A stretch of DNA of 13,334 nt, taken from the NCBI GenBank assembly GCA_023419605.1, contig JAEZXR010000120.1, forward strand, positions 1 through 13,334, in the 5' to 3' direction. Shown here in pieces: positions 5,887 through 13,322 of this stretch. Position numbers and translations under genes: made by a program. Within the stretch, counting starts at the first letter, position 1. Every line of letters begins with the position of its first letter. This DNA comes from Bacillota bacterium. Lineage in GTDB: Bacteria > Bacillota > Clostridia > Acetivibrionales > JAEZXR01. A model generated the notes under the pieces. That model was not told the DNA's origin and searched no databases. It saw only the letters and a list, made by a program, of their open reading frames with translations.

Positions 5887-7725
5887 CGCTTTGATAACGC
5901 CTTCAATGCTGCAGCCTTCCTTCTCCCTGTACTTATAAATCTGGACCTTATCTTTAAAATCCACCAGCCACAGCGCCTGAGGATTATATAACACTACACT
6001 GCGGTCTTCCAGCCATTTCAATTTTATATTGTTCAATACCGCCAAATCAGAGACCGTACAATCCAATACTGCCTTTTTGTCTATATTCCCATCCATTCCC
6101 AATACTGTCAATGTAAGCAGCCGGTTTTCCTTCTGCAAAAGCAAGAAGCCGTTCTTTTCCGGGAGAACCTGAATGCTCTTCCTATAGTCCTCCTGTTGCC
6201 CGGGTCCCGCTGCCCTCAGCAGATCACTATACTTTCCGATCCTGGATAGGGTATCCCCATTAGAGCTATATACGCCATTCTCCTTCTTTGAAACCAGAAT
6301 ATACGGCCCCTCCATGGAAGCAGCGACAACAGCATCACAAGTCCACAGCAGGGACATTATTTTCTTCTCTATACCGCCCCGCTCCCCATACAAAGCTTCT
6401 CCATCCGTGAAAAACACGGTCCCGTCGGAGGCCTGTCCCAGCGACTTCCATAACTGGCCGGTTGCTGTTCTCCCTTTTCCTGAAGCGTCATATAAGGCCC
6501 TCTCATAACCATTCTCAATCATAATCCTGCCATTGGAAATCCAGCTTGCACTGCTGCCCTGCTCCAACTTCACAGCACCAGAACCGTCATAATTTGCTAC
6601 ATAATAGGCGCCGTCCGGTTTGATGAACAGCATTTTCTCCCCATCCGGCGAGAGGGGTGCATTGCCTTCCGCTATGATACGGCTGCTTTTTTGGACCATG
6701 GTATAGAATTTGTCCGTGTAGAGTTCTTTAAAAGTAATCCTTCTGTAACTGCCGAATTCGGTAAAGTCCATCAACTTCTTGCTGTTGCCGGAAAAGCCCT
6801 CGTATCCGGCCAGGCTGTCCGCTCTCCACAGAAAGTTTTCCAGGGTATATTGCAGATCCTTTTCTACATCGTACAGGTTTAGCTCACCCGTTTTACGATT
6901 TTCCCAGTAGAGGTTTTTTCCGTTCCCCCCCCATGCACTTTGCGGATCTGCATTTATACTATAAGGCTCAGGGTTTATCTCCGGATTCATCATATAGACG
7001 CGGCTGCCGGACTTCAGGATATATGCAGTCCCCTCCGGAGAGGCTTCGAAAGCTTCTTCATCACTAGCGCCTTCCTTTCTGTCCCATAGGCTCCGGGTAC
7101 CTGTTAAATCCCATATTCCCCCAATCCCATTGCTCAATCGCAATAGTTTCACCCGCGGTGATTGAATGCGCCGGAAGTCACCAAAGTAATCGACAAAGGC
7201 AGCACCGCTTCCCAGCATATGGTTTTGTGCAAAGCCATCGATATAAGAAAACATTTCCAACGGGACCAGCACCTTTCCTTTTGCCGCCACCGAAGCAAAG
7301 GGAAGTTTTATCTCTTTACCTCCATACAGAAAACTGTCTTTTCCAAGACGAACAACCAGCTTTTTATCGTTAATCTGCGTCTCCAATACGTCATCAGGCG
7401 CATACAATTTATATTCCGAACCTATATATTTCAGTATGTCATCTAAAGCTACCAAAACATCTTTTTTCTCCGACAGGAATGCACTGATCTCCTTAATCTC
7501 CACGCCGTTGAAATACAGCTTCTGCTCACTGATTTTTCCGGTATTCACCGTTCGAATCGAGGCCTGAACAGTATCATTCACAGCCGGCGGTATCTTCCTT
7601 ACTTCCTGTTCCTGCCTTTGAACAGCCGTTATGGTCACTCTTATACTTACAAACACTGCCGCAATGGCCAGTAACACCATAAAGCCTGTAGCAATCAGGG
7701 CGGCTTTATCCTTTAGAATTCTCAT
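5881..7725 (-). CDS. Membrane-anchored stalk-domain / beta-propeller-like protein, function unknown
   Basis: I do not recognise this 614-residue protein as a named gene. Residues about 8-27 are a single hydrophobic segment after a short basic start, so it is probably an N-terminal membrane anchor with the rest outside the cell. Residues about 69-165 resemble the copper-amine-oxidase N-terminal ('stalk') domain common in Clostridia (LYFNGVEI...VLVPLEMFSYIDGF). The rest has repeated strand-rich units with SPDGEKMLFI, SPEGTAYIL and SSASWISNGRIMI, like TolB/PD40 or WD-type beta-propeller blades. No catalytic motif is evident. The start at ATG 7725 is chosen because GGGAGG lies 8 bases upstream; a GTG at 7740 in frame would overlap that site. 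It is divergent from the c-di-AMP-controlled cell-wall gene, suggesting an envelope role (inference). Confidence 0.7.
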   Translation of the reverse strand: MRILKDKAALIATGFMVLLAIAAVFVSIRVTITAVQRQEQEVRKIPPAVNDTVQASIRTVNTGKISEQKLYFNGVEIKEISAFLSEKKDVLVALDDILKYIGSEYKLYAPDDVLETQINDKKLVVRLGKDSFLYGGKEIKLPFASVAAKGKVLVPLEMFSYIDGFAQNHMLGSGAAFVDYFGDFRRIQSPRVKLLRLSNGIGGIWDLTGTRSLWDRKEGASDEEAFEASPEGTAYILKSGSRVYMMNPEINPEPYSINADPQSAWGGNGKNLYWENRKTGELNLYDVEKDLQYTLENFLWRADSLAGYEGFSGNSKKLMDFTEFGSYRRITFKELYTDKFYTMVQKSSRIIAEGNAPLSPDGEKMLFIKPDGAYYVANYDGSGAVKLEQGSSASWISNGRIMIENGYERALYDASGKGRTATGQLWKSLGQASDGTVFFTDGEALYGERGGIEKKIMSLLWTCDAVVAASMEGPYILVSKKENGVYSSNGDTLSRIGKYSDLLRAAGPGQQEDYRKSIQVLPEKNGFLLLQKENRLLTLTVLGMDGNIDKKAVLDCTVSDLAVLNNIKLKWLEDRSVVLYNPQALWLVDFKDKVQIYKYREKEGCSIEGVIKAL

Positions 7726-7752
7726 ATGAAAACCTCCCACTTATCTTCATTT

Positions 7753-7781
7753 ATTATACCAATACCTGTTTCACTCTGCAA
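7753..7781 (-). promoter_or_regulatory. Promoter of the stalk/propeller gene
   Basis: On the minus strand TTGCAG (7776-7781), a 17-base spacer and a perfect TATAAT (7753-7758) form a sigma-A-type promoter about 28 bases before the start codon. It is divergent from the promoter at 7845-7873. Confidence 0.7.
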
Positions 7782-7844
7782 TTTAAAAACAACCTCCTAC
7801 CCATAACCAAAAAATGGAAATCATTCTTTGCCAAATATTACTTC

Positions 7845-7873
7845 TTGATTCCAGCCATTTGGAAGACTATAAT
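7845..7873 (+). promoter_or_regulatory. Promoter of the c-di-AMP riboswitch / NlpC gene
   Basis: TTGATT (7845-7850), a 17-base spacer and a perfect TATAAT (7868-7873). Transcription would start near 7880, just ahead of the riboswitch, leaving a leader of about 250 bases before the coding sequence. Confidence 0.75.
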
Positions 7874-7884
7874 AGCTGGCATAC

Positions 7885-8117
7885 AAGGTGCCGTAAAAGA
7901 ATTGCTTATTCTTTTGCAGACCCTAAATTATGTGCTTTGCCGAATCCTTGCAAAAGGAACGGGGGATGCGAAAATTGGAGGCAGTGGATTATGGAGTACT
8001 CCGTGAGCCACTGCCTTGCCGTAAGGCATTGGGGTTAATCATGCCGGGTGGCTTCGGCTGCTCTGCTTGTAGGAAAATATACTCTCTTCCGAACCCGACA
8101 GCTAACCTCGTAGGCTA
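7885..8117 (+). ncRNA. c-di-AMP riboswitch (ydaO-yuaA class)
   Basis: Conserved blocks of the ydaO class appear in order: CCGAATCC (7940-7947), GGAACGGGGGA (7956-7966), GGGGTTAATC (8031-8040), CCGAACCCGACAG and GCTAACCTCGTAGGC (8101-8115). A variable hairpin GGCAGTGG/CCACTGCC (7980-8015) sits in the middle, and CTTTTGCA (7911-7918) pairs with TGCAAAAG (7949-7956). This class binds cyclic di-AMP, usually lowers expression when bound, and is often found ahead of cell-wall hydrolases (established), as here. No terminator separates it from the gene. CCTC (8106-8109) could pair with the ribosome site, so translational control is possible (inference). The exact 5' boundary is uncertain. Confidence 0.92.
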
Positions 8118-8133
8118 CTGAGAGGAGACTGTT

Positions 8134-8979
8134 ATGAAAAAGTTAGTTTTATCCATCGCTGCAGCATCCATGCTGTGGTTTCTTCAACCTGCCCAGCCTA
8201 CTTTTGCAGGCTCATTCAGCGACCATCCGATCCCTGCAAGCCAATTCTCCAGTGAACAGCATATCATGCTGCAAAATCTTTTACATTTGCTTGAATCCCT
8301 ATGGCACAGTAAAGAAAAAAAATCCATCCAGAAGGAAAAATCAGAGGATGTGCAGGCCAGTGTAGAGATTAGAAGCCGGTCCAGCCGAAGCTTCGATCGA
8401 GACAGTACAAATATGGATAGAGATGCATTTGCTCCTGCATCCGATATATTGCAGCCACTGCAGGAGGCTCAGACCTTCGGTGCCCCGCTGCAGCAGGAGC
8501 AGGAATCCGTCCAGGAATCCACTGAGCAGTTACCTCAGGAAACTCCCGCTCCCACACCGGTACCTACACCAACTCCTGCTCCTGAACCCACGGTAGACCC
8601 TGGTATACATAAGGCGCAGAGTATCATCGAAGAGGCAAAAAAATACCAGGGATTGCACTATGTATGGGGTGGAACCTCCCCTTCAGGTTTTGATTGTTCC
8701 GGATTTGTTTATTACTTATACGGTAAGAATGATATATCCCTTCCCAGAGTCTCCTTCTCGCAATTCAAGACCGGGACCGGCATTTCAAGAGACCAGCTGG
8801 AACCCGGAGACCTTGTATTTTTTAACACCGATGGTACCGGTGCTTCCCATGTAGGAATCTATATTGGGGATGGAAGTTTCATACATTCCAGCTCGGGAGC
8901 GAAAAAGGTAACGATTTCCACCTTAAGCGACGGATTTTACAACTCCCATTATTTAGGAGCGAGAAGGGTTTTAAAATAA
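8134..8979 (+). CDS. Secreted NlpC/P60 peptidoglycan endopeptidase
   Basis: A 281-residue cell-wall hydrolase expected to cut peptide stems of peptidoglycan outside the cell. Residues 1-25 form a signal peptide (basic MKK, hydrophobic core, cleavage after TFA). A charged, Gln-rich region and a Pro-Thr linker (about 138-156) follow. The C-terminal NlpC/P60 domain (about 160-281) has the catalytic cysteine in DCSGF (Cys188), histidine in SHVGIYIG (His239) and a third polar residue, His251, in FIHSSS. The Met start follows GAGGAG at 6 bases. Expression is controlled by the upstream c-di-AMP riboswitch, linking hydrolase level to the second messenger for wall and osmotic state. No recognisable binding domain such as LysM or SH3 is present. 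Confidence 0.9.
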   Translation: MKKLVLSIAAASMLWFLQPAQPTFAGSFSDHPIPASQFSSEQHIMLQNLLHLLESLWHSKEKKSIQKEKSEDVQASVEIRSRSSRSFDRDSTNMDRDAFAPASDILQPLQEAQTFGAPLQQEQESVQESTEQLPQETPAPTPVPTPTPAPEPTVDPGIHKAQSIIEEAKKYQGLHYVWGGTSPSGFDCSGFVYYLYGKNDISLPRVSFSQFKTGTGISRDQLEPGDLVFFNTDGTGASHVGIYIGDGSFIHSSSGAKKVTISTLSDGFYNSHYLGARRVLK

Positions 8980-9061
8980 CCTTCCCCGTTATGTTGGGAT
9001 TTTTCAAATTATTCCATTTTATGTCAAATGGTTACGATTTAGTTAAAGTTTACTTTTTGTA

Positions 9062-9090
9062 TAGATTCAATAAACATAAACTGATATAAT
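9062..9090 (+). promoter_or_regulatory. Possible promoter of the amidase gene
   Basis: A perfect TATAAT (9085-9090) has TAGATT (9062-9067) 17 bases upstream, a weak -35. A second TATAAT lies at 9108-9113 without a clear partner. The 160-base gap before the amidase shows no strong terminator after the NlpC gene, only a 4-pair stem near 8986-9001 followed by T5, so read-through from the riboswitch-controlled promoter is also possible. Confidence 0.4.
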
Positions 9091-9139
9091 ATACTCCATG
9101 AGGCTTGTATAATAATTGTTCAAGGAGACCTTCAAGAAT

Positions 9140-9913
9140 ATGAAAAAAATGCTAATGTTTACTTTTATACTGGCATTCATACTATCAGTTTCCTGTTTTG
9201 TTGCAATCCGTACCGGCCATTTGGGGAAATTCCAGACTGCGAAAGCTTCTCCGGGGAATGAGCATGAGATGAGCGCTATAAAAGTTCCTGTAAATGTTCG
9301 AAATCCGGATGCTCCCTCCACTCCCGCTCCTTCTCCGGAGATAAAAAGCAAATACCTCGTCGCTATTGATGCGGGTCATGGAGGAGAGGACCCGGGCACC
9401 AGCGGCAACGGCCTGGTGGAAAAGGATATTGCACTGGATATTTGCCAACGATTGGATGCATTGCTTAAAAAGGCTGGGGTTAATACTTATATGATACGAA
9501 CCGGTGATACGTATATCGATCATAAGGATCGAATCGAGCGGGCCAATGAAAAAAAAGCCACACTCTTTGTAAGCGTTCACTGCGACTGGTTTGAAAATTC
9601 AAGCTATGGGGGCACACAAACCCTTTACTATCCTTCAAAGGATTTGAAAGCGGGCAATCTGAATGAAATACAGTATGCAGAGATCATTCAAAGTGAATTG
9701 ATCAAGGCCATGCAGACCAATAACAGAGGGATCATGGACAGACCGAATCTCGCAGTACTGAGGCGGGCGCAAATGCCTTCCGTGCTGGTGGAACTGGGCT
9801 TTCTTTCCAACAAAAATGACGTAGCCCGTTTGGGAAATCCCGAATTCCGCCAAAAGATAGCAGAAGGATTTACCAACGGTATTATGAAGGCGCTGGAAAA
9901 AGTAAAGAATTAA
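9140..9913 (+). CDS. N-acetylmuramoyl-L-alanine amidase (Amidase_3 family)
   Basis: Zinc amidase that cleaves the bond between N-acetylmuramic acid and L-alanine in peptidoglycan. From ATG 9140 it has 257 residues: a basic start and hydrophobic signal or anchor segment (about 4-22), a short Pro/Ser linker, then the Amidase_3 domain. Zinc ligands are His80 (DAGHGG), Glu94 (VEKDI) and His147 (VSVHCD); the catalytic glutamate is Glu218 (LVELGF). A TTG at 9116 in frame could extend it by 8 residues. I prefer ATG 9140 because AAGGAG lies before it and the signal segment starts there, although the 12-base spacing is long. Single-domain amidases with an N-terminal anchor include CwlD of sporulation, but that identity is not proven here. 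It follows the NlpC/P60 gene on the same strand. Confidence 0.9.
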   Translation: MKKMLMFTFILAFILSVSCFVAIRTGHLGKFQTAKASPGNEHEMSAIKVPVNVRNPDAPSTPAPSPEIKSKYLVAIDAGHGGEDPGTSGNGLVEKDIALDICQRLDALLKKAGVNTYMIRTGDTYIDHKDRIERANEKKATLFVSVHCDWFENSSYGGTQTLYYPSKDLKAGNLNEIQYAEIIQSELIKAMQTNNRGIMDRPNLAVLRRAQMPSVLVELGFLSNKNDVARLGNPEFRQKIAEGFTNGIMKALEKVKN

Positions 9914-9928
9914 GATACTGTTAAAAGG

Positions 9929-9951
9929 CTTGGGTTTCATTCAAACCCAAG
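9929..9951. terminator. Amidase 3' hairpin, apparently split from its U tract
   Basis: CTTGGGTTT (9929-9937) pairs perfectly with AAACCCAAG (9943-9951), loop CATTC, 15 bases after the amidase stop. No T-run follows here. The same 3' arm recurs at 12099-12109, where TCTTTCTGTTTT follows, suggesting an original bidirectional terminator was interrupted. Confidence 0.6.
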
Positions 9952-9954
9952 TCT
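9939..9954. repeat. 16-base direct repeat, left copy
   Basis: ATTCAAACCCAAGTCT here is identical to 12096-12111. The two copies bracket about 2.1 kb containing the S41-SLH gene, its promoter and its terminators. It overlaps the 3' arm of the amidase hairpin. Confidence 0.85.
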
Positions 9955-9973
9955 CAGCCTGTAAACATAAGTA

Positions 9974-10019
9974 CCCCCTATCTGTATAGCGCAGTATGCT
10001 ATACAGATAGGGGGTTTTT
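9974..10019 (+). terminator. Strong intrinsic terminator
   Basis: A perfect 17-pair stem (9974-9990 with 9998-10014, CCCCCTATCTGTATAGC on the left), a 7-base loop and TTTTT. It lies between the amidase and the S41-SLH gene and should stop rightward transcription from the cell-wall genes. It belongs to the segment between the 16-base repeats. Confidence 0.9.
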
Positions 10020-10136
10020 AATGTATGTAAAAAGAGGCCGTGAATACCTTTTTACAATACTTCCCACGATACCTTATGGAATTATCAAGGCGCCACAAAA
10101 TTAATGCTGCACCAATAAATTATTACCAGACTACGG

Positions 10137-10165
10137 TAGACATTTTAAAAAACGTAACGTATAGT
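10137..10165 (+). promoter_or_regulatory. Promoter of the S41-SLH gene
   Basis: TAGACA (10137-10142), a 17-base spacer and TATAGT (10160-10165), 31 bases before the start codon. With the strong terminator upstream, this makes the gene a separate unit. The stretch 10020-10136 has no other feature I can support. Confidence 0.65.
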
Positions 10166-10195
10166 ACATAAATACAATTTAAAGGAGGCCTACAT

Positions 10196-11926
10196 ATGAA
10201 AACAACAGGAAGAATTATGGCTATTTTTTTAATAGTAATGATGCTTTTGCCATACAATGTTATGGCTGCAGAGAAAAATAGCCATAGACAGGAGGATCTG
10301 AATTTTCTTTTAGAAACACTAAGAGAAAAGCATCCTGATATTTTTGCAAACACTTCTGAGGAAGCCTTTATGGCGAAAAAGGCAGAAATTGAAACAAGTC
10401 TGGGCGAAAGTACTGATCTGAAATTTGCTTTAGACTTGCAGAGTTTAATAGCTATGGTAAGAGACTCGCATACAAGTATGAATTTAAACTCTTTCAACAC
10501 CGGACTCCATTTTTTCCCAATAACCATGGAATACTACGAAGGCAAATGGATTCTCAGCTTAACGGAAAAGGAACACGAAGTATATTTGGGCCAACGCGTA
10601 GTTGCGATTAATAATATTGCGATGGATGAAATCTATAAGCGTTTTTCAAAAATTATCAGCTTCGATAATGACATTAAACTCCGCCGGCAATTTAAACAGA
10701 TATTTTATATAGAGGAAATGCTTGATTATCTGGGTATTATTGATACGGGTGCATCGCTTTCTGTGGCTGTTCGTGATACGGCAGGCAAAACAAATGAATT
10801 TACTGTAAAATCTATTTCAGCTACAGATGAAGCCGCTTCAAATAACTTCGTCAGTTTGGCACAAAAAAGAGAAAAAGTGCCGGTAACTGCATACGACAAG
10901 ACAAAGAATTATACATCTATGCCTCTGGATGAAAGTACATATTATATCCAATACAATAAATGCCAGGAAGACAAAAAACTTCCCATGGAAACCTTCTCCC
11001 AGCAGGTGAAGGAAAATATTGATACGGGCAAGTATACCAAAGTATTATTGGATCTTAGAAACAATGGCGGTGGGTCAGACGGTGTAATACTGCCGTTATT
11101 GACTATGCTAAGTAATGAAGTAAGACAAAGGAATATAAAGCTTTATGGCCTTATCGGTGAAGCAACATTTTCCTCAGCCATAATAAACGCTGCAATGCTG
11201 AAAGAAGCCGGTGGTATATTAGTCGGCAGTTTAACCAGCGGCAGCGTGGACCATTTTGGTTCAGTCAATAGTTTTACTTTGCCCTACTCGGGATATCACA
11301 TCGCATATTCCACTAAATTCATTCGTATTAATGATTATTTTGAAGCAGGGCAGGGCTATGGTGTGGAGCCTTTAAGGCCAGATTTTTTGATGGAGCAGAC
11401 CCTTTCCGACTATATGGCAGGCGTGGATACTGCCGTAGCTTATTTGCAAACTAATGGAGACAATATTTCGTTACCGGTAGCTGCGGATGAAGGTTTGACT
11501 CGTGGCCGGGCAGTGGAGATGCTATACGAAATAGCCAAAAAGAGTGGTAAGGATTTAGGGAACAATGAAAGTATGTTTAATGACATATTTGAATTTGCCT
11601 ACTATGCACCAGCAATTGGTTGGGCAAAGGAAAACAGCATTATCAAAGGTGTTGATGAAAAAACTTTCGCCCCTGCCCGCTTGATTACCCATGAAGAGTT
11701 GGCAGTCATACTTACTCGTTTCGTTGACTATTTAAAAATAACACCGCAAATCCAACATGAAACTGTATCTTTCGCAGATGAAGCAGCGATCAGTCCCTGG
11801 GCATTAGACGCAGCCCAAACAATGTATAAATGGGGACTTGTAGATACTGGATCAAATGAATTTCGACCTAAGGGTACTATGACACGCACCCAAGGAAAAG
11901 CATTGCTTCAAAAACTCATTCCTTGA
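10196..11926 (+). CDS. Secreted S41-family peptidase with C-terminal SLH domains
   Basis: A 576-residue exported protein, probably a serine protease held on the cell surface. A signal peptide (1-24, ending NVMAA) is followed by an S41 (tail-specific/tricorn-type) peptidase region: RDSHTSM with the conserved His92, LDLRNNGGG (285-293) and the nucleophile motif TFSSA with Ser326. No clear PDZ domain is seen. Residues about 434-576 hold S-layer-homology repeats: TRGRAVEMLYEI, FNDIFEFAYYAPAIGWAKENSI, then FADEAAISPWALDAA and MTRTQGKALL. These bind secondary cell-wall polymers. AAAGGAGG precedes the ATG. Sampled lines in this gene count 33-40% GC, against 50-65% in the amidase. Together with the flanking 16-base repeats, this suggests acquisition. 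Natural substrate unknown. Confidence 0.88.
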   Translation: MKTTGRIMAIFLIVMMLLPYNVMAAEKNSHRQEDLNFLLETLREKHPDIFANTSEEAFMAKKAEIETSLGESTDLKFALDLQSLIAMVRDSHTSMNLNSFNTGLHFFPITMEYYEGKWILSLTEKEHEVYLGQRVVAINNIAMDEIYKRFSKIISFDNDIKLRRQFKQIFYIEEMLDYLGIIDTGASLSVAVRDTAGKTNEFTVKSISATDEAASNNFVSLAQKREKVPVTAYDKTKNYTSMPLDESTYYIQYNKCQEDKKLPMETFSQQVKENIDTGKYTKVLLDLRNNGGGSDGVILPLLTMLSNEVRQRNIKLYGLIGEATFSSAIINAAMLKEAGGILVGSLTSGSVDHFGSVNSFTLPYSGYHIAYSTKFIRINDYFEAGQGYGVEPLRPDFLMEQTLSDYMAGVDTAVAYLQTNGDNISLPVAADEGLTRGRAVEMLYEIAKKSGKDLGNNESMFNDIFEFAYYAPAIGWAKENSIIKGVDEKTFAPARLITHEELAVILTRFVDYLKITPQIQHETVSFADEAAISPWALDAAQTMYKWGLVDTGSNEFRPKGTMTRTQGKALLQKLIP

Positions 11927-11975
11927 CAACATATTTTGACAGGTTTTAGCAATGCAAACATGAATAAGATTTATT

Positions 11976-12005
11976 AAAAGGCTGCCTTCCATTGGGCAGC
12001 CTTTT
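11976..12005. terminator. Terminator of the S41-SLH gene
   Basis: A perfect 11-pair stem, AAAAGGCTGCC (11976-11986) with GGCAGCCTTTT (11995-12005), 8-base loop, 50 bases after the stop codon. It is symmetrical with A and T runs and could work in both directions. Confidence 0.85.
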
Positions 12006-12048
12006 ACGCATCAGATTACTTGTTCCAACTTCCTATTTCTTGTTAATG

Positions 12049-12091
12049 GACAAAAAGGCGCCTTACTCTTCGCGTGAAGCACCTTTTTGTC
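12049..12091. terminator. Hairpin terminator between S41-SLH and dusB
   Basis: GACAAAAAGG (12049-12058) pairs with CCTTTTTGTC (12082-12091), with further internal pairing. On the minus strand the GCGCC stem runs into TTTTTG, so it can end dusB transcripts. It may also act on the plus strand. Confidence 0.75.
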
Positions 12092-12095
12092 TATA

Positions 12096-12111
12096 ATTCA
12101 AACCCAAGTCT
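12096..12111. repeat. 16-base direct repeat, right copy
   Basis: Exact copy of 9939-9954, 10 bases beyond the dusB stop codon. It is followed by TTCTGTTTT, which would be the U tract missing from the left copy. Confidence 0.85.
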
Positions 12112-12120
12112 TTCTGTTTT

Positions 12121-13080
12121 CTACCCTAATAAATATTCATGCAGTAAATGTACGATTTCCACTCTATCACTGGTATGGAAAACCTTTTCCTTGACATAGG
12201 TGGCATTGCGCATGCCCTTGATATACCAGGCAATGTGCTTGCGCATCTCACACAGAGCGATATGCTCCCCTTTCAGTTCTGTCAGCATATCCATATGGCG
12301 GACAATGGTATCAATTTTCTCCTGCGGTGCAGGATCCGGAATTAACTCACCTCTTTGAAGCCATGCAAGGACTTTTTTAAAGATCCACGGATTGCCTTGA
12401 GCACCCCTGCCGATCATTACTGCATCACAACCGGTCTGCTCCAAAAGGTTTTTCGCATCCTGCGGAGTTACAACATCTCCGTTGCCGATAACCGGGATGG
12501 ATACACTCTCCTTCACTTTCCGGATGATGCTCCAGTCCGCTTTCCCGCTGTAAAACTGCTCCCGGGTTCGTCCATGGACAGCTACGGCTCTGGCGCCGTT
12601 TTCCTCCGCGATTTTTGCGATCTCTACCGCATTTACGGATTCGTCATCCCAGCCTTTTCGTATTTTAACCGTTACTGGCTTGGTGGTAGCCCGGGAAACC
12701 TCCCTTACAATCTCTGCCACCAGCTCCGGCCTGCGCATGAGGGCACTTCCTTCCCCATTCTTGGTAATCTTAGGAGTGGGGCAGCCCATATTGATGTCAA
12801 TAAAGCTGGCTTCGGAGTCGTTTAGCCGCTCCGCGATCCCTGCCATTATTTTGGGATCGGAGCCGAAAATCTGCACGCTGGCTGGTTTTTCAGCATCATT
12901 TATATCGGCAAGCTTACTGCTCTTTTCATCATTATAGTGCATCCCCTTGGCACTCACCATTTCCGTGTAGACCAGACCACAGCCCTGCCCCTTGCAAAGA
13001 ATGCGGAAGGGCATGTCTGTAACGCCTGCCATGGGTGCCAGAAAAATATTGTTTTCAAGTTCTATCCCTGCTATTTTCAC
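12121..13080 (-). CDS. dusB: DusB-type tRNA-dihydrouridine synthase
   Basis: FMN-dependent enzyme that reduces specific uridines to dihydrouridine in tRNA. The 319-residue protein begins with the family's APMAGVTDMPFR segment, has the catalytic cysteine Cys100 in NMGCPTPKI, the VKIRKGW lysine region (Lys139), VHGRTREQFYSG, and the FMN-phosphate-binding GNGDV and GRGAQGNPW motifs. Length is normal. The start is a GTG at 13080, 6 bases after GGAGG; there is no better upstream ATG. DusB is the subgroup usually found in Firmicutes, but which uridine it modifies cannot be told from sequence. It is convergent with the amidase and the intervening S41-SLH gene. Confidence 0.9.
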   Translation of the reverse strand: MKIAGIELENNIFLAPMAGVTDMPFRILCKGQGCGLVYTEMVSAKGMHYNDEKSSKLADINDAEKPASVQIFGSDPKIMAGIAERLNDSEASFIDINMGCPTPKITKNGEGSALMRRPELVAEIVREVSRATTKPVTVKIRKGWDDESVNAVEIAKIAEENGARAVAVHGRTREQFYSGKADWSIIRKVKESVSIPVIGNGDVVTPQDAKNLLEQTGCDAVMIGRGAQGNPWIFKKVLAWLQRGELIPDPAPQEKIDTIVRHMDMLTELKGEHIALCEMRKHIAWYIKGMRNATYVKEKVFHTSDRVEIVHLLHEYLLG

Positions 13081-13102
13081 GTTGATCCTCCGTATATATG
13101 CA

Positions 13103-13120
13103 GCAGAGGCAGCCCTCTGC
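13103..13120. other. Small hairpin in the dusB leader
   Basis: GCAGAGG (13103-13109) pairs perfectly with CCTCTGC (13114-13120), loop CAGC. It lies 12 bases before the dusB ribosome site on the minus strand. It has no U tract, so it is not a terminator; an effect on translation or mRNA stability is possible but unproven. Confidence 0.4.
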
Positions 13121-13128
13121 CATTTGTA

Positions 13129-13157
13129 AGTTTATTATATATACAATCGATTGGCAA
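13129..13157 (-). promoter_or_regulatory. Possible dusB promoter
   Basis: On the minus strand TTGCCA (13152-13157, 5/6 match), a 17-base spacer and TAAACT (13129-13134). A perfect TATAAT at 13134-13139 lies in the same place but has no good -35 partner at normal spacing. One of the two is probably used. Confidence 0.45.
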
Positions 13158-13215
13158 CTGCCGGTTTGGGCATCGTACAGCCAACGGTTCCGGAGCTTTA
13201 CGAGGCACGAATCAG

Positions 13216-13322
13216 CTAAGGGTCGACTGAAATATTACTTCCGATACTTTTTCGGGGTACGGGGCTCTGCTGTAGTAGCCTGAAAAAGTTTTAGCGGAAG
13301 TTATATTTTAGCGATCCCTAAG
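13216..13322. repeat. Long imperfect inverted repeat near the right edge
   Basis: The left arm (13216-13255) and right arm (13279-13322) are complementary over about 40 bases: CTAAGGG/CCCTAAG-type ends, AAATAT/ATATTT, ACTTCCG/CGGAAGT and ACTTTTTC/GAAAAAGT, with a few bulges. The spacer is about 23 bases. No U tract follows either arm. It may be a structured RNA, a small repeat element or the 3' end signal of a gene beyond the window. Bases 13158-13215 hold nothing else I can support. Confidence 0.6.

Noticed and set aside
9974..10019. 17-pair palindrome considered as a CRISPR repeat or recombination site
   Set aside because: Single copy followed directly by T5 just after a gene: an intrinsic terminator explains it.
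10123..10527. Minus-strand open frame of 134 codons over the start of the S41-SLH gene
   Set aside because: It overlaps the promoter, ribosome site and signal peptide of a convincing gene and resembles no family I know.
9949..12005. Composite transposon or insertion sequence between the 16-base repeats
   Set aside because: No transposase or recombinase gene and no terminal inverted repeats were found at the inner edges; only the direct repeats support an insertion.
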